A stretch of DNA of 44,849 nucleotides from Phoronis australis (taxonomy: Eukaryota; Phoronida; Phoronidae), in assembly GCA_002633005.1 (NCBI GenBank), contig NMRA01000017.1:1398071-1442919 (forward strand). The letters are read 5' to 3'. A program made the position numbers and the translations under genes. The notes under the pieces are model-generated. The model worked only from the letters and a program-made list of their open reading frames with translations. It searched no databases and was not told the DNA's origin. How positions within the stretch are numbered: the first letter of the stretch is position 1; every line of letters starts with the position of its first letter. Below, one piece after another: positions 1-13,164 of this stretch.

Positions 1-54
1 GGTGAGGGAGGGAGGGAGAGGGAGAGGGGGAGGGGGAGGGGGAGGGAGAGAGAT
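1..54. repeat. Purine-only G-rich tract
   Basis: The window opens with a run of GGGA/GGGGA-type units made only of G and A, with one T just before the end. Repeated G3-G5 runs could form a G-quadruplex or triplex. It continues beyond the window edge, so its full length is unknown. Confidence 0.8.
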
Positions 55-1776
55 GCAGCTTTAAATTACGAACGTAAACTCACGGGAGTTAGCACACAAT
101 GTGAGTTTACAAAAAACAATTACGTATCTTTTTACTGTTACTTGTAACGTCATGTGATCTGTTTTTACGACATTGTCGCAAGGAAGTATAAGACACATCA
201 AAAGTTTTTCTCTTGTGAAATGGCTGAGAACTTGTACTTTGTTTTATTCATTTAAGTGAAATTTGATCTTTTAAGAACCTTAAAAATTATTTCTAAACCA
301 GGTTGTCGTCTGTACAAAAGTTGACAGGATATTCCACTATTCGCAGTGATTGCGAAATTATGTGCAAACGCGACCCAGTCTCCTGCTCTATCGTGATAGC
401 CAAACATGAGTAAAACATCAGTGAGTTCACATGGTTGCTAGTTGTTTGACTATGAATGAAAACAGGGAAGTATGAAAGTCACTTTTAGCATAAGTAAAAG
501 TACAAGTCAACATAAAACATCCCACGCTTTCTAATAATTTACAAGCCTGGCTCATGAGCGTAAATTACAATTGTTTTCTCGAGTCGCTGATGGGTTTGAT
601 AATCTTGTTGGTAACAGATACAGAACCCTATTATGAGACCAGTTTTGTGAGCGTAAAAGGCCTAATTCCATTTGAATTTGTTAGTTAACTAAACAGGGCG
701 AATCACGCATGTAAATTTCACGTCTCTCTTTGAAGGGGCCGTAACGGGAAAACTAATTCGGTGACCCCATATTTTTGAGAGATTTGTAGTGTGTAAGTCC
801 AAATACAAGATACAAAAATGTAAAAAAACAACATGCAGGAAAAATTAAAGCCCTTTCGAAGTCCCTTTGTAGCACAACACCAGTAAGTACTTAGTTTGGC
901 ATATACGTATGTGTATGATCTTGTTGTGTTTCGTGGTTTTTAGTATATTTTCATTCAAAAATAGGAGTATCACTTGATTCTCGCAATACCTTTCAGTTGT
1001 CCCTATACACAAGAGAACTACCAAAGTCCTGCGGCAGTAGGTTTGTTTTGTTGAATATTCTATTCCTGCATCATTCGGCCACAGGCTCACTTTTGACACA
1101 AACATTCAATATACATGCAGTACTTAGATGTTTTGCTGTCTTATTTTAAAAGCCAAAAACACATATCTAGCCAACTTTTTTACATATCCATCATTCTTAT
1201 CACCTGTACATAACACATCAAGGTAATCACCCGAAACATCTGTCAAACATTTCCCTCCAAGGATTTCATAAAAAGAGCAGTTAAGAAGAGAACGACATTA
1301 TTAATCTATTTCTCCGGTCAAGCATAGCTCACAACAACTTTATTCTCTTCGTACACCATGTTCACGCCCCCTTTTAATGTTTACACTGTGGGCTGATATT
1401 CTTAGTTTTCTCAGAGCTATTCTGTATTTTTTAATTCCTACTGTGTCCAGGTAGCCTTCGAAACGTGACAGGAGATAGGTGGCGCTGTCGCTTGAATAAG
1501 GACACGTAATTTCGTGCTCCAGATCAAAGGTTACCGGCTACAATTTTTGACGAGTGTTTTTTTAAAGCCCCAACACTCTACATTTTGGAAATGTGAATTA
1601 AAGTGATTTTCCAGTAAACAGAAGATTTATGCTCTTCAAGCGAGTTTTAAACTAGCTGTAGAATTGTATTTTTTCAGTCTCCTCATTTCTATTGACCAAA
1701 TAGAAACGGATTAGTTTCACCTCTAATAAAACTACTAGTGCCTTGCTGAGTTGAAAGGTACAATAATATTAGTTAC
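55..1776. other. Non-coding stretch, no gene recognised
   Basis: I see no recognisable protein domain, RNA gene or mobile element here. The only ORF worth noting is on the minus strand (1105-845). It has several cysteines and lies downstream of the Ly6-like exon at 1777-1934, so it could hold a later exon, but I could not find an acceptor with a matching phase. Confidence 0.5.
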
Positions 1777-1934
1777 CACGCATTGGTCTTTCTCGCCGTT
1801 GCACTCGTTGTAGGGCGGAGCAAAAAAGTTGAAAGGTTTGTGCTTATACCATGGCCACGGATCCTTGCAATTCTCATCACCTTTATTCTTTGACGCGTCA
1901 TATTTACAAGAGTAACAGCTCAGTTTGGCAGAGT
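1777..1934 (-). CDS. Probable exon of a Ly6/uPAR (quiver-like) three-finger protein
   Basis: Minus-strand open segment of about 52 codons. It reads LSCYSCKY near its start, then ENCKDPW and finally NECNGEKDQCVV. The spacing CxxC, then ...C...C...C, is what the first half of an LU (Ly6/uPAR/quiver) domain looks like. These are small, usually secreted or GPI-anchored, disulfide-rich proteins. The segment is bounded by a good acceptor (pyrimidine-rich TTTTATTTTTAG, just above 1934) and a possible donor GTAACT (1776-1771), so it looks like one internal exon of 158 bp, starting two bases into a codon and ending in phase 0. No signal-peptide exon upstream and no matching C-terminal exon (with the usual terminal CN) were found, so the gene is incomplete here. 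The cysteine pattern is seen; the family is inferred; function is unknown. Confidence 0.5.
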
Positions 1935-4180
1935 CTAAAAATAAAATTGACATTTCGGTTAAGTAAACGGAAAAGAAATTCTCACATAATTTTTGCCCAT
2001 CCCAGTGGTTTTTTTAAATGTTCACCGCATGAATATTTCAAAAAACCAAATACAGATACCAGAACCAGCTTTGTTTTTGGCCTAAGAGCTCTGCTTTACA
2101 AACTCAACACAGCACAAAATAAGGGCAATTGGGGTGCTACTTTGAGAGTTCAGTACGTAACACAAGTATTCATCACTCCCACATGTTTTTTTGGTAATCG
2201 AATCGAAATATCGAACAAAAGAGTTAGCTTTGGAATTCTTATCTAGGGCATAGCTTACTGCTAGAGCCATTTATAACCACAAAAATACTTCCCATGCATT
2301 CGTATACCCACCAAACATCACAAACGTAAGCCAGATAGGGGTAGTCTCGTATCAAGCCTCTAAATGCTATTATAAACGCTAGATGGGAATCACGATCAGA
2401 CGATACTTCCGTTGAGTCCGAGACGCAACATTGTCCGTAGGTCTACAGATAGCTCGCAGCTAAAATTCATACAATTAAGTCTGCAGTGTCACACTGTCTA
2501 GCTGGTTAAGAAAGAAAATCGAGTTAGGCTTATTACTCTCATATAAGCGGTCATTACTTATCGCCGTGGGATTCTGTTTTCCTCACCAACAAGAACATCG
2601 AAACCAACAATGACTAAAGAAAAAGCTTCACAATTTATTTGGGTTACCTAACCCTAAAATTACGATTTTTTGAGTATTGCTTACGAAGTTGGTAAGGGAA
2701 ATAGAATCCTATCAGGATGAGGAATGTTATGAGACCGATTTTATTAAAGTACGAGGCTATATTCGATCTTCATTTTTGAGCCAACAAAACAGGACGAAAT
2801 GTTCCCATAAGATTTGCGAGCTACGACAATTTATCAGAAACGCTCACTGTCAAAATTTAAAAAAGTGGTTGTTTTTCAGAACAATTACCTGTTCTAGAAA
2901 GTGACAATTTCCCCGTTGAAGCAGAAAATCACTTCCACAAAAACGAATCTGCCCCATATACTTCGTAAGCCAGCACTGGAGTGATCTTCTATACTGAAAA
3001 AATGAAGCCAAGCGTGCACACAACCACTAGTGTCACTAATTGGTGGACGAGTTCCGGTTGTGCTAGGGCTCAATGAGCTGAGATTTAGAAAAAATTGTAT
3101 ACGCAAACGGTTGTGCTTTTGCACTTGTGGATATTTTACTGAATATTATTACAAATTTGTTATTTTCCTCCAATTTTATATCAATTTAAATGCAAGTTAG
3201 ACACTTCTTTTTTTACAGTGGAAAGTAGTCAACCATTTTGAATGCTGAAAACGCGTGAACATAAGCACAAGTCACGAATTTGACCAACTCTAAGGCAACA
3301 AATTAAGGACGGGTCATCGACGGTCGACTCCTGCCAGGTAAGCAACGGTCTGTTGAATCCGTTTGCTCAGTCACCACGGTGATCGTGACTTGCAACGTCC
3401 AAACTTTTTATAAGACACATTCAGATTACACTATTTGTTTTAAGAGACCTGCCTACAAACTTAAGCAAAAATGGATAGACTGGTTTCCTGTTCATACTGC
3501 AGTTATCAAAAAGACAGATTTCGCAAGAGCTCTGCCTCAACTGAGCTAGTTGACATTTCAGTGAAACATTGGCAACCAGAATTTAATGAAAGCTATATCG
3601 CGCTTGGTGGAGCTGCAACCGAGTAAGATACATCCTTTTGTCTTCATAGATTAGCCGGGCCGTGGTGGCTCCTAATGACATGGGCGGCGCACCATAGCAG
3701 GCTGGAGGGGGGGGGGGTGGCGGGTGGGGGGTGGGGCGGGGGTTTTTTTTAAGTGCAAAGTGCAAACGTAAACAACATAAAATTGCCATGCACTAGCTGT
3801 AGTTGGATTAGTCTGAAATTTGTCGTTGTTGTCATCTCCATAGACCAAATTCTCGCCGAGAGGAGGCGCGTTCCAAAACGAGGCTCGCTACGATAGCTCT
3901 GTTTGCTTATCGGCATAGTTGTATTTCACTAAGTCCGCGTTGCTCCGCGAACGGCTAGAAAAACTACGGACACTTAACTGTCTGCTTTACAAACCCTAAA
4001 GACGATGAGATTCAGAAGCGTTGGGTCGTTGCCATACGCAAAATATGTACGTAAAATTTATTTTGTCGCATCTCGGCTGCCAAACATCATAGTAGGCCTA
4101 ACGACCGAAGAATGGGCCAGCCAGGCTGTGTTTTCATGACTACGGGTTGAAACATTATAATTTTTCTTTCCAAAAAGGAC
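1935..4180. other. Non-coding stretch with a G-rich tract
   Basis: No domain-bearing ORF was recognised on either strand. The notable item is a G-rich run at about 3703-3742 (GGGGGGGGGG, GGGTGGGGGG, GGGGCGGGGG), on which a short low-complexity proline-rich ORF sits by chance. Confidence 0.5.
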
Positions 4181-4204
4181 AGGGCCCTCAATCCCTAGAA
4201 TTTG

Positions 4205-4520
4205 GGGCCCAATATCGGCCCTATTCCCCTATCAAAAATATTGAAATATCACGCAAAATTCCCCCCACGAGGCATAAAAATTCCCCTAGTGAAAAATCTC
4301 TCTGACTTCACATCACCTGTAACCACACAGGTGAGAATTTTTAAGAGAACAAAAGGCTACTTTAAATTGAGACAGAGCCTAAGAGAGCTTGCAACTGGGC
4401 GGAGGTGCTATTGATGGTGATCGGGAGGTAGATTATTCCCCCCACTTGGCGAAAAAATCGCCTCTCAGAGTATGCACCGGCACCTTTCCCCTCGGATGAA
4501 CGAGGCTCCTGGAGAAACAC
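4205..4520 (+). repeat. Dispersed repeat family A, copy 1
   Basis: Shares ordered blocks with 12756-13000: AAAAATATTG, a C-run followed by ACGAGGC or ATGATGC, GAGACAGAGCCTA, GGTGATCGG, CCTCTCAGA and the CGGATGAACGA/CTGATGAACGA tail. Blocks are in the same order and orientation with indels between them, so the copies are old. No coding potential or terminal structure was seen. It contains a small hairpin (CACCTG...CAGGTG) at about 4314-4334. Confidence 0.65.
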
Positions 4521-7241
4521 GATAACTATGATTGCTTTGTCTAGTTAACTGAAATTGAGTTCTAAAACGAGATTATGCTTTGGACGAACGAATTAGGTGT
4601 TTTAATTTTTAAAATTCAACTTGGTCCAGATTGATATTTGAAACCTCAAACATAAAATAGACGTAAGAATTATTACAACCAAGAAAGCAGAATTGAATGT
4701 CAAATAATTTTTATTTTCAATTACGAGCCTGGTTTTTTATTTTTATAAAAATATATTTAATAACATCAATTATTCTTTCAGGTCAATAACAAATCAACTG
4801 TTAGTCCCAGTGAGTGCATAGGATCAGGATATGCTTGATGTTAATATTCTTGATCAAAAATTAAACAAGATGTGACTAATTGCACATGACAGCCACCACT
4901 GTCGAATATGTCCTCAACTCGTCAACAATACGAGCAGATGACCTGGTTCGCGTAGAAAGTATTTTGATCAACAATTTACAAGAAAAAACGTAACCCTGCA
5001 TTCAGCATAATACCTAATCCGTAACACTACGATCGCCGAAATTTGGTCATATTTACTTTTCATGTTTCGAACCTAGTTTTCCGAAAAAATTAAACCCTTT
5101 CGTCAGACAACTCTTTGGCGCTTTAACTTGTTCTCTAATGTAATTTTTTACGTCTCTGTGGTTAATTGTCGATACATTATTAAAATTTAATATCCAGGTT
5201 GGACTCGAAAGACCACCGGGCTATTTAACTCACGCAATGTCAACTTCCGTTTTGTTTATCGCAGTGAGCCTCGCTTTGGATTTTAATGTCCGCCGCGTGA
5301 ATTGGGTCTATTGAAATACGTCTGATAAATTTCAAAACGACCCTCAAAAGAGTTAAAAAGATACAGCCATGGACTCAAAAATGCCATTAGGGGGCGCCAA
5401 AGCAGTAAAACCCCTTTCGAAAATTAACGTCAATTGTGGTCTTCTCATCAGGAACAAATCTGCCAACGTTCATAATCATCCTTTGAGTTGTTTAGTGAAT
5501 AGAGAGGCTAATCACAAAAGCGTACTAAAAATTAAAATGGTGTCCATCTCCTTATTAGAACCCTATTTGCCATATTTTATGAAAATCCACCTAGGAACTC
5601 AAACGTAAAAAGCAAAAATTAGGACTAGAGGACAGAGCAGTAGCGGATACAGCAGCGGACGTCGGACAGCAATGACACCCGCATATAAATTTGTGGGCGC
5701 TTAAAAAGGTCGGCCTTATCAAAACATTTTTGTTTTGCCCACCCTCATCCCCGCCGAGCTGACGTACTATCAAGAACGCCCGGAAGGCGATAGAGAACGA
5801 GACTTTGCACCAAAAATGACCTGGCACGTGATCGCATGGGCATGCAGATATCAGATGGAATTTGTAAAATTTGTGTCCCTTGGATTTTTTGTTTGCGAAC
5901 AGGCGTGATTTCACATAACTTCCTTAAGACAGCATTTGGCGAGGAGAGCTCGAATGAACAGCGACAGATTTTCGTTGGCATACGCTTCAGTTATGCTCAC
6001 TAAATTGTCTCAAAGTTGAAGATGACAAAAATATTTTGGAGTTCGAGTTCGGAGATTAAGTCCACATCCGGGCCCAGAAGTATCAGGCGGCGTGCGAGCG
6101 GTGCAAACGTAATGGGTCGGCAAAGCAAGGAAGAGTAGCGACTGTTTCATGCAACTGGACATAGATGGTTCTCTAATGCAAAGAGCAATTGTCGATAAAT
6201 GGTCTTATACCAGTGACATTATTCTTTATCTTAGAAAATCTTAAGTCACCTCTGATTAAGGGTACAATTCAAGCGTTAATTTGTCGTTGTTTTAACGAAC
6301 GTAAAGAATTTGAATCAAGTCTTTCGGAGCTTTTCAACTCAGTATGAGACCGTCAACTAATGAAACTGTACAACTGGGTCCGGGATCTAATCTTTCTCTC
6401 GAAGTCGAACACAAAATTATCATTTGTGAAATTCTCCGTGATACTTTTGTACGCCCACAAGGTACCGGTATGTGCCGCTAGAGTATTTCACGGTGTAGAG
6501 GGACGATTACACCTGAACCGTGCGCGCAACGAGGCCTAAAACTGAACACAAAATCTTGACTCTTTACTCGAGTTTGTAGTTTGGGCGTAGAGGACATCAA
6601 GTGTGAAGTTGGAGGGAACTCATATCTGAAGTACTCGAGCACAAAATGATTTAATCGGTAAACCAACCTTTGAACAAGGTTGGAAATCCGTACTTTTAAA
6701 GTGTATAATTTAATATCATACATATCACACTCAAATTACACATCAAATATTAATCTGCACATGTCGAAGCTGTGATCACGTGCACACATTTATCTGCAGA
6801 AATAGTACGGCGACTATAACAGCACGGAAACCAAACCATTCGCGAAAGATTTCATTCTCTTGAAGATTCGACTTTTATTATTTGCTAGTCACTCTGCCAT
6901 TGCATTTTTGTGAACTGGTGAACTAAAGCATCCATTTGGACCATTGGCTGGCATTCGATTCACCACAGATTATATTATGACGTCATTGAGGTCAAAATCT
7001 GATGGTTCAAGGAAAGGCTGAGGAATTTCCCAATGACTATTAACCAATAAGAAAAATAAATGTTAAACACTAACTTTGTAGAGCACAGGCTAGCAACTTC
7101 AACTGTTCTAAATCCAAATAAAATCTTCGTTCGCGCACCTCCATCGGACTGGTATTGCATAAATCTCCAAACCCTCATCTTCCCTAGCCAGCCACCTAGC
7201 TATAGGAAGACTACCGTCAAAATACAACTTGGTACCACTTA
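4521..7241. other. Non-coding stretch, no gene recognised
   Basis: Unique-looking AT-rich sequence. Several short ORFs exist, including overlapping minus-strand frames at 5591-5981, but none shows a domain, a codon pattern or splice signals that I could support. Confidence 0.5.
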
Positions 7242-8493
7242 GCTTTGGTGCAAAGCTATATACTAAATATACAAGTTACCACTGATGTGGGTAATAATGG
7301 CAAAATAAAATCTGACAAAAAGTTAGTGTCATTGAAACTACACTCCTCCTCGAGCAAACTAAATTATTTGACAGTGCTGAAAGAATTGGTGCTCTACCGT
7401 AATTCTAATGCTAAAGTTGTTGAGCGACCTTTTGCGTTGGCTTTCGCCGCCATGAAAAATTACATCACGTATTGGCCAGTTTCTTTTTTCTCCGATTCTT
7501 CAATCAACTGTTTTTCTTCCACGAGGTTGAGTATATGTCACAACAAATTATTTGAACTGGTTTCATTTCGTTACAAGTTTTTAATATCTTAATACTAGCA
7601 AACCGAATTTCAGAACAGTGTCATCATCTTCCTAGAGATGTCGGAAAGTTTTAGGACATGGCGCGTGCGCGTGTCACGAGGTCACTGTTTCCGAAACAAC
7701 GACTTTACAAAAGGCGAAGAATTATGGAAGAAAATGCATGTAAATAGTGACAGTCAAGCTACACACATCTTGCCCGTTACAGTCGTTTAAGTGAAAAAAC
7801 GATCTAACATAAACGTCATCTCTCGAGAGGTAACGGCAACTTCACACCACCAAAGCTTGTTCTGAAATTCGATTTGCTGGTATTAAAACAGTGGATACCA
7901 TAAGAGGGCCCACTCGGAGAATTGGGCTAAGCGGATTGTATACACAGACGCCCCGAAAGTTGCGGGAGTTGACGATGTGACCTGGTGTTCAAAATCTATC
8001 GGAGGACTAAAAAAAAAAAAAACGGCAACGCCATTCCACCGCGCTTCCTCCCCTCCTCGTCCGCTGCCGTTCCTAGTTCGTGAACTCCATATTTCCTCTC
8101 ACGCTTCACGCTGTTGCTGTTAAATTTTGTTTGCACCAGTCCCTGCCCCCCTGAATCCGCCTATGTTAAAATGCTAAAAACTTATAACGAAATGAAACCA
8201 GTAGCGATAAGTTTGTTGTGTGATTGAAGAATTAGCTAAAAAGAAATTGGCCAATAGGTGACGCAATACTACATGGCGCCGAAAGCCGACGCAAAAGATC
8301 GCACCACAAATTTAGCAGCAGAATAACGGTAGAACGCCAATTTTTCCAACACCGATAAACAATTTAGTTTACTCAAGGAAGAGTGTAGTTTTTGATAACA
8401 CAAATTTTGTAGCAGATTTTATTCAGTCAGTTTTTTACCCACATCGGCGCAAAGCTGTACATTTCATATACATGTACAGCTTTGCACCAAGGC
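7242..8493. mobile_element. Foldback/long-TIR DNA element with TA flanks
   Basis: The outer ends are inverted copies: the left end reads GCTTTGGTGCAAAGCT and the right end, read on the minus strand, GCCTTGGTGCAAAGCT. Inverted similarity continues for about 330-350 bp (7242 to about 7590 against about 8165 to 8493), with shared blocks GATGTGGGTAA, AATAAAATCTG, AACGAAATGAAACCAGT, GATTGAAGAAT and GCGAAAGCC. TA flanks both ends (7240-7241 and 8494-8495), which fits a mariner-like 2-bp target duplication. The arms are diverged, so it is old. The roughly 575-bp centre carries a nested inverted pair (7591-7617 and 7858-7884) and no transposase, so it is non-autonomous. Confidence 0.75.
8446..8488. 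repeat. 17-bp hairpin inside the right arm
   Basis: GGCGCAAAGCTGTACAT (8446-8462) is followed after 9 nt by its reverse complement (8472-8488) with one mismatch. The right arm of the foldback element thus carries a local duplication of its terminal sequence in inverted form. Confidence 0.8.
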
Positions 8494-8495
8494 TA

Positions 8496-11400
8496 TATCT
8501 GCCCCTGATCTAATGAAATTGTCCCTGTGAGAGGTGAATCAGTGTAGGAATTTCCAAAACAATCAGAAAACTCTGAATTCAAGGAGGCTAAATAGCTAAC
8601 ATGGTGGATTTCAGTTGTGCTTGAACTTGTACGCCTGTCAAGGATAAAACTTCGTGTTTGAATTCGCACAAACTTAGAACGGAATACTTTTAAGTACAAA
8701 GATTTACATCCTCACCAATCTCAACACTGACTTACGTGTTACCGACATCATACTGAGCATATGTAGGCCTAATGCTTTTAGGAAGAGCGAGGCCATTTTC
8801 ATGATCAACATCGCATGAATGTGAGCAGCTTCGCAACACACGTCGCGTGCTGTTTCTTATATGCAAATACTGAATATAAGTGCACAGTAAACCAACCCTG
8901 AATCTGAAAAAGGTTTGAAGTCCTTGTGTTGAAATCATATAACTATAGGCTACAGAAATCAATCGCTTCAAAAGTATTTACCGAAGCTCAACACCTTACT
9001 GTTCATTTTTTACTTTGTCGTTGGAAATTTTCACCTTACGGTAAACTCATATACATTAGGTTTCAAAGTAGACTAGACAACGTCGAAATTTATCTAAGTT
9101 TCCACGCTTCAATTCTGGCTAAATCGCGACAAAAACTCCACAGGTGTTGCCCCAACCACGTTGTCGAAATCGTGACAACTAATTGCGAATTCAATGCCTT
9201 TTACATACATGAACAATCAGCAGCTTCGCGCAATAACGTCAAGTTAAACTTCGACAAAAGTTTGACAAAAACGCTATTTCATTGTAAATCGATGTATGTT
9301 ATGGCACATTATATAATATGCAGAAAATAATGAGTCGTTGAGATAAAAGGGCAACGTTTCGCAAGCGTCTGCTGGCTTTTTCAAGCCTGTGCGACCCTTG
9401 GTGGACTCTGTCGGAGTTGAGAAAATGGGCGGGAAACTTGGCGTCAGAATCCTGTCCCAGGTGTGTGATAGGTTGGATGTCAAGCCTCCTCTTCCGTTAA
9501 AAGATGGATTTTAAATTCTTTCATATATGCACTCCTTTGCCCGCTTGCATATGAAACAGTCCCAAATAGGGACTCAACTAAGTTCCTTAAGTATAAAGCG
9601 TATTTGTGGGCCTGTGAAAACACTGATTGCCCTGTCTTGTGCTATTTGAGTCTCATTATTAAAGTCCTTCTTGCAAACTGCCCATGTGGTTCCAGTATCC
9701 GAAAATACTTACTACATAAATTCTTATTTTCGACACCCTTTCTTTATATTCTTTTCGCCTTTCTTGCCAAAAGCGATTTTTTAACAGTATTTGACCCTTC
9801 TCTCTGAGCGTATGATTACCGGTTGTCATCGGTTATTTCCGTACCCACATTTCCGGCTCATCAGTTCAGGAACTTGTCCTGAACGCCGCCATTTTTTCCT
9901 TGTAACTGAATGTGCTATGGCTTGCTCGAAAAGTTTTCATTATTTTGTTTTATTAGTAATATATCGTGATTCGTTTGCATATGTAGTGTATTTATAGTTT
10001 GTAGTTAGTGGTCGTTGATTTTTTTGGAATGTTACGCGTACTTAGTATGTTAAAATAGCATTGGTGTTTAGTTCCTTACGTAGGCGGGTCGAACCTAGGA
10101 ACCAATATGGGTCGAACCAATTTTTTTCGGTTTTATTTTTTTCCTCGTTTTGAAAAAGTACTTTGCTATCATCGGAAAGGTAGTACATTCTACTCAGTAA
10201 AAATCGAAAAAGTATCAAAATCGGGGCAAGCACTGTAAAGTTATTGCAAGTTTTGTGGCGAAATTTGGGTCACTTTGTTTGGATCGCGTCGGCCATATTG
10301 GAGGACAGCGGGATGAGTTACGAGTTTAAAACTTTGTGTAAATTGTTTTCGCCAACAAATTACGGTGAAATTTAGTTAGACATATCTTTACTTACTATTC
10401 TGCACGATTTAGCAGTGTTCACCAAATTTCAGCCTCGCAGTTGTTACTCATTAAGTGATAAATGTGCTCACAATTCCCGTTGGACTTCGTCTCATTTCTG
10501 GCGGCACCTACAATGTCGACTTTTGCTGAACTGAAAGGCATGTTCAATCGGCTACTTTGTAGTTTGAGAAGATTTAACGTTGATACATTTTGACAAACGT
10601 TGCTACAAAAAAGAAACTTTGTTCAATTTTCGTGTTTTTTGTGTTTGTGGCCAGCGACCAGCTAGGCCTAAGGGTAGTCTTGGCGCAAAGCTGCCTCCCG
10701 TTCATTAACGCTAGGACCTCGCTAAAAAGCAAGACTTCGCGAGATTACGTGAGATATTACCGAGCATTTTAAATAAGAACACGTGACTTTGACTACGTTT
10801 TAGCTAGGTCCTAGCGTAGGTCCTAGCGTCTACTGAACGCACGCCTGTATAGGCCTACTAACAAGCTGTATTTTGACTATAGTCTTCACTGGTAGCTGGT
10901 GACTGAGGCTAACTAAGGTCTGCCGCGGCAGTGTGACACAGGACTAACCAGCCCGTAATTTCATGCAAGTGTCTGAAACTACCCTTGAATATTTGCAGCA
11001 TTTATCATTTGACCATTTTACTTCGACAAAACAGCTTGCAACCGCATGCATTTACCGTTCGCCAGTGTCTGGTCTCGATAGGCACCGGGTCCGATAGGCT
11101 GCGGTCCCGAGTCTGGCAAAAAAAATTCTGTCAAAATTTATTCGCCACATTTCTTCAGCAAATTCCATAAAATTGTCCGTAGTTTGATTTGATCAAAATT
11201 AAGGCGCGCTGTCGATTTTTTTTATCCCCGTTTGCTGGCTGGTAACAGTACAGGCACTGCTCTAGTCGCACTGACGGCGTTTTCTTAACCTGGGTTCCTG
11301 AATGAATTGTACTTCCGGGTTCGCGGCAAGTTCAAAATGGCGGTGTTTCTTCGGGTGCAAATCGTGAGTGGCGCGTTCATTTAAACTGTTTTCGAGTACG

Positions 11401-12750
11401 GATCGTGTATTAGTTATGGGGTAGGTACTTCTTGGATCCTTATAACATCTTCTAACCATGTAATAAGGGTTAACAACGCGTGAGAGAAGGACTTTAAGAC
11501 AATTTCTGGCTTTGATATAAATCAAGAGTGAACTCTGCGTTGAATTCTTTTGAATAATATTGAAAATAAGAAAGCATCCTTTCATGCAACGCCCCTAATT
11601 TAAGGACTAAGTCCCGAATTATTTCAATTGAATTAAGGGGTCTGATAGTAGGTATGTTATTAGACTTCTAGAAAAAATCGTCAGATTCACTATTTTTGAA
11701 ACACTGGAAATGTTAACTCTACCATCCCAATACCTTTCAAATTCTCCGCCCGTAATAATATCAATTTGCGACACTTGCTGATGATTTTTCTCTGTGAACT
11801 GCACTTGTGAGAACTGCTACACATGCCTACACACCCCATAACATGTTTAAGTACTTTTATTCTGTATATTCTGTGTACTGTAATTTTAGCTTGTATTTTA
11901 GGTTTTTTCAGATTCAGGCTTTTGATTTTTAAAAATTGTCGGATAATAGCAATTGTGCAAATGTTTCATTGTTAAACTTCACTGACTTTTAAATAAAGAT
12001 TATTACTACCATTCATGCGCATGCGATAAAAGACGTCGGACTGGCTGCGGCTTGAAATTGAAATTTTGGTTATAGAAAAGGTCAAAGGTCACATTTTCCA
12101 TGTATGGGAAATGTGCTACCTCTATGTCTTGCCATAGCGAATAAATAAACGTGCTTTGCCGTATGGGAGAAAAAACGACGGTGACAAGCAGTTGCCTGGT
12201 CGTTTTTTGAAACTTGAAACTAAAGGAAAAATACTTTGTCATCAACAGAAACTCAAAATTTTTACGAACAAACCGTAAAAATACTTGCCGAAAAGTCTTT
12301 CTGTTTCAGTGACAGAGAACCACATCGAATAATAGTTTGTTTTCACGTACTATGCCATTTCAAAGCTAACGCACCAACTTTTTATCAAAATGGTGAAAAA
12401 ACGACCCAAATCTATAATAGAAAATTGAAAAATACACCCGCATCTCAACAACGTGTGAATTAGTTCTCCCACATACATGTAGTATGAAAAATATCTTCAT
12501 GACAAGTGTTGACTTTGAGTCGGATCATTACACAGTTCCCCGAAAACAAAGCTCGCAAATGCTTGTGTTGAATACTTTACAAAAGAATTTAATCGACACT
12601 AGAGGGTGCGTTTCGTGAACGCTAAAAACTAGCGAAAAGCAAGATCGGCCAAGACCACGCAAATCTAGAGAGTGCCAGGCCTATGTATTGCAAGTATGCT
12701 TGGGAACTTATTTCGATGGTACCGCAGGCGTGGTTCAGGACTACCTGCAC
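8496..12750. other. Non-coding stretch, no gene recognised
   Basis: No gene was recognised. A short segment at 9340-9400 resembles, on the minus strand, the conserved terminal motif of Penelope-like or related retroelements (CTGAAAAAGC followed by GCGAAACGTTGC); this is weak. An AAATGGCGG-type sequence near 11335 and GGCCATATTGG near 10284 resemble YY1-like sites, but no adjoining coding exon was found. Confidence 0.45.
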
Positions 12751-12755
12751 TTGCA

Positions 12756-13000
12756 GGGCCCTAAATCCTTCTGAAAAAATATTGGAAAATCAAGCGAAAT
12801 CCCCCCCCATGATGCTCAAAAACTCCCCTCAAGTGTTTGAAAATTCTAGGTTCGGCTACGTGAGACAGAGCCTATGAGGGCNGGGGCGGTGGGTGCTATG
12901 CATGGTGATCGGAAGGCGGAATTTCCGCCTCACCTTGAAATATCCCCCTCTCAGATGGCACACTGGTTCCTTTACCCTCTGATGAACGACAGCCCTGACT
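12756..13000 (+). repeat. Dispersed repeat family A, copy 2
   Basis: Diverged copy of the repeat at 4205-4520 in the same orientation, shorter by internal deletion. One ambiguous base (n) lies at 12882 in a G-rich stretch. Confidence 0.65.
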
Positions 13001-13130
13001 TGGGTATCATTTCTCTGCTGAAATTGTTTTGGAAGGCACACATTATAATGTACATATTATGTGTTTTTTACAATAATGTGGTAAAAAGCTCACCAAGAAC
13101 AGTGCGATCGAAAATTAAACAACACAAAAA

Positions 13131-13164
13131 TTTGGACACCATAACCATAATTATGGTGTCTAAA
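13131..13164. repeat. 14-bp inverted repeat, 6-nt loop
   Basis: TTTGGACACCATAA and TTATGGTGTCTAAA are inverted copies with one mismatch around CCATAA. It may be a hairpin. No gene end is adjacent, so a terminator role is not supported. Confidence 0.7.

Noticed and set aside
845-1105. C-terminal exon of the Ly6-like gene
   Set aside because: Cys residues are present, but no acceptor with a phase matching the donor at 1776 was found and the terminal CN is absent.
1851-2246. 131-codon plus-strand ORF
   Set aside because: It has no recognised motif and partly overlaps the Ly6-like minus-strand exon, which has a conserved Cys pattern and splice signals.
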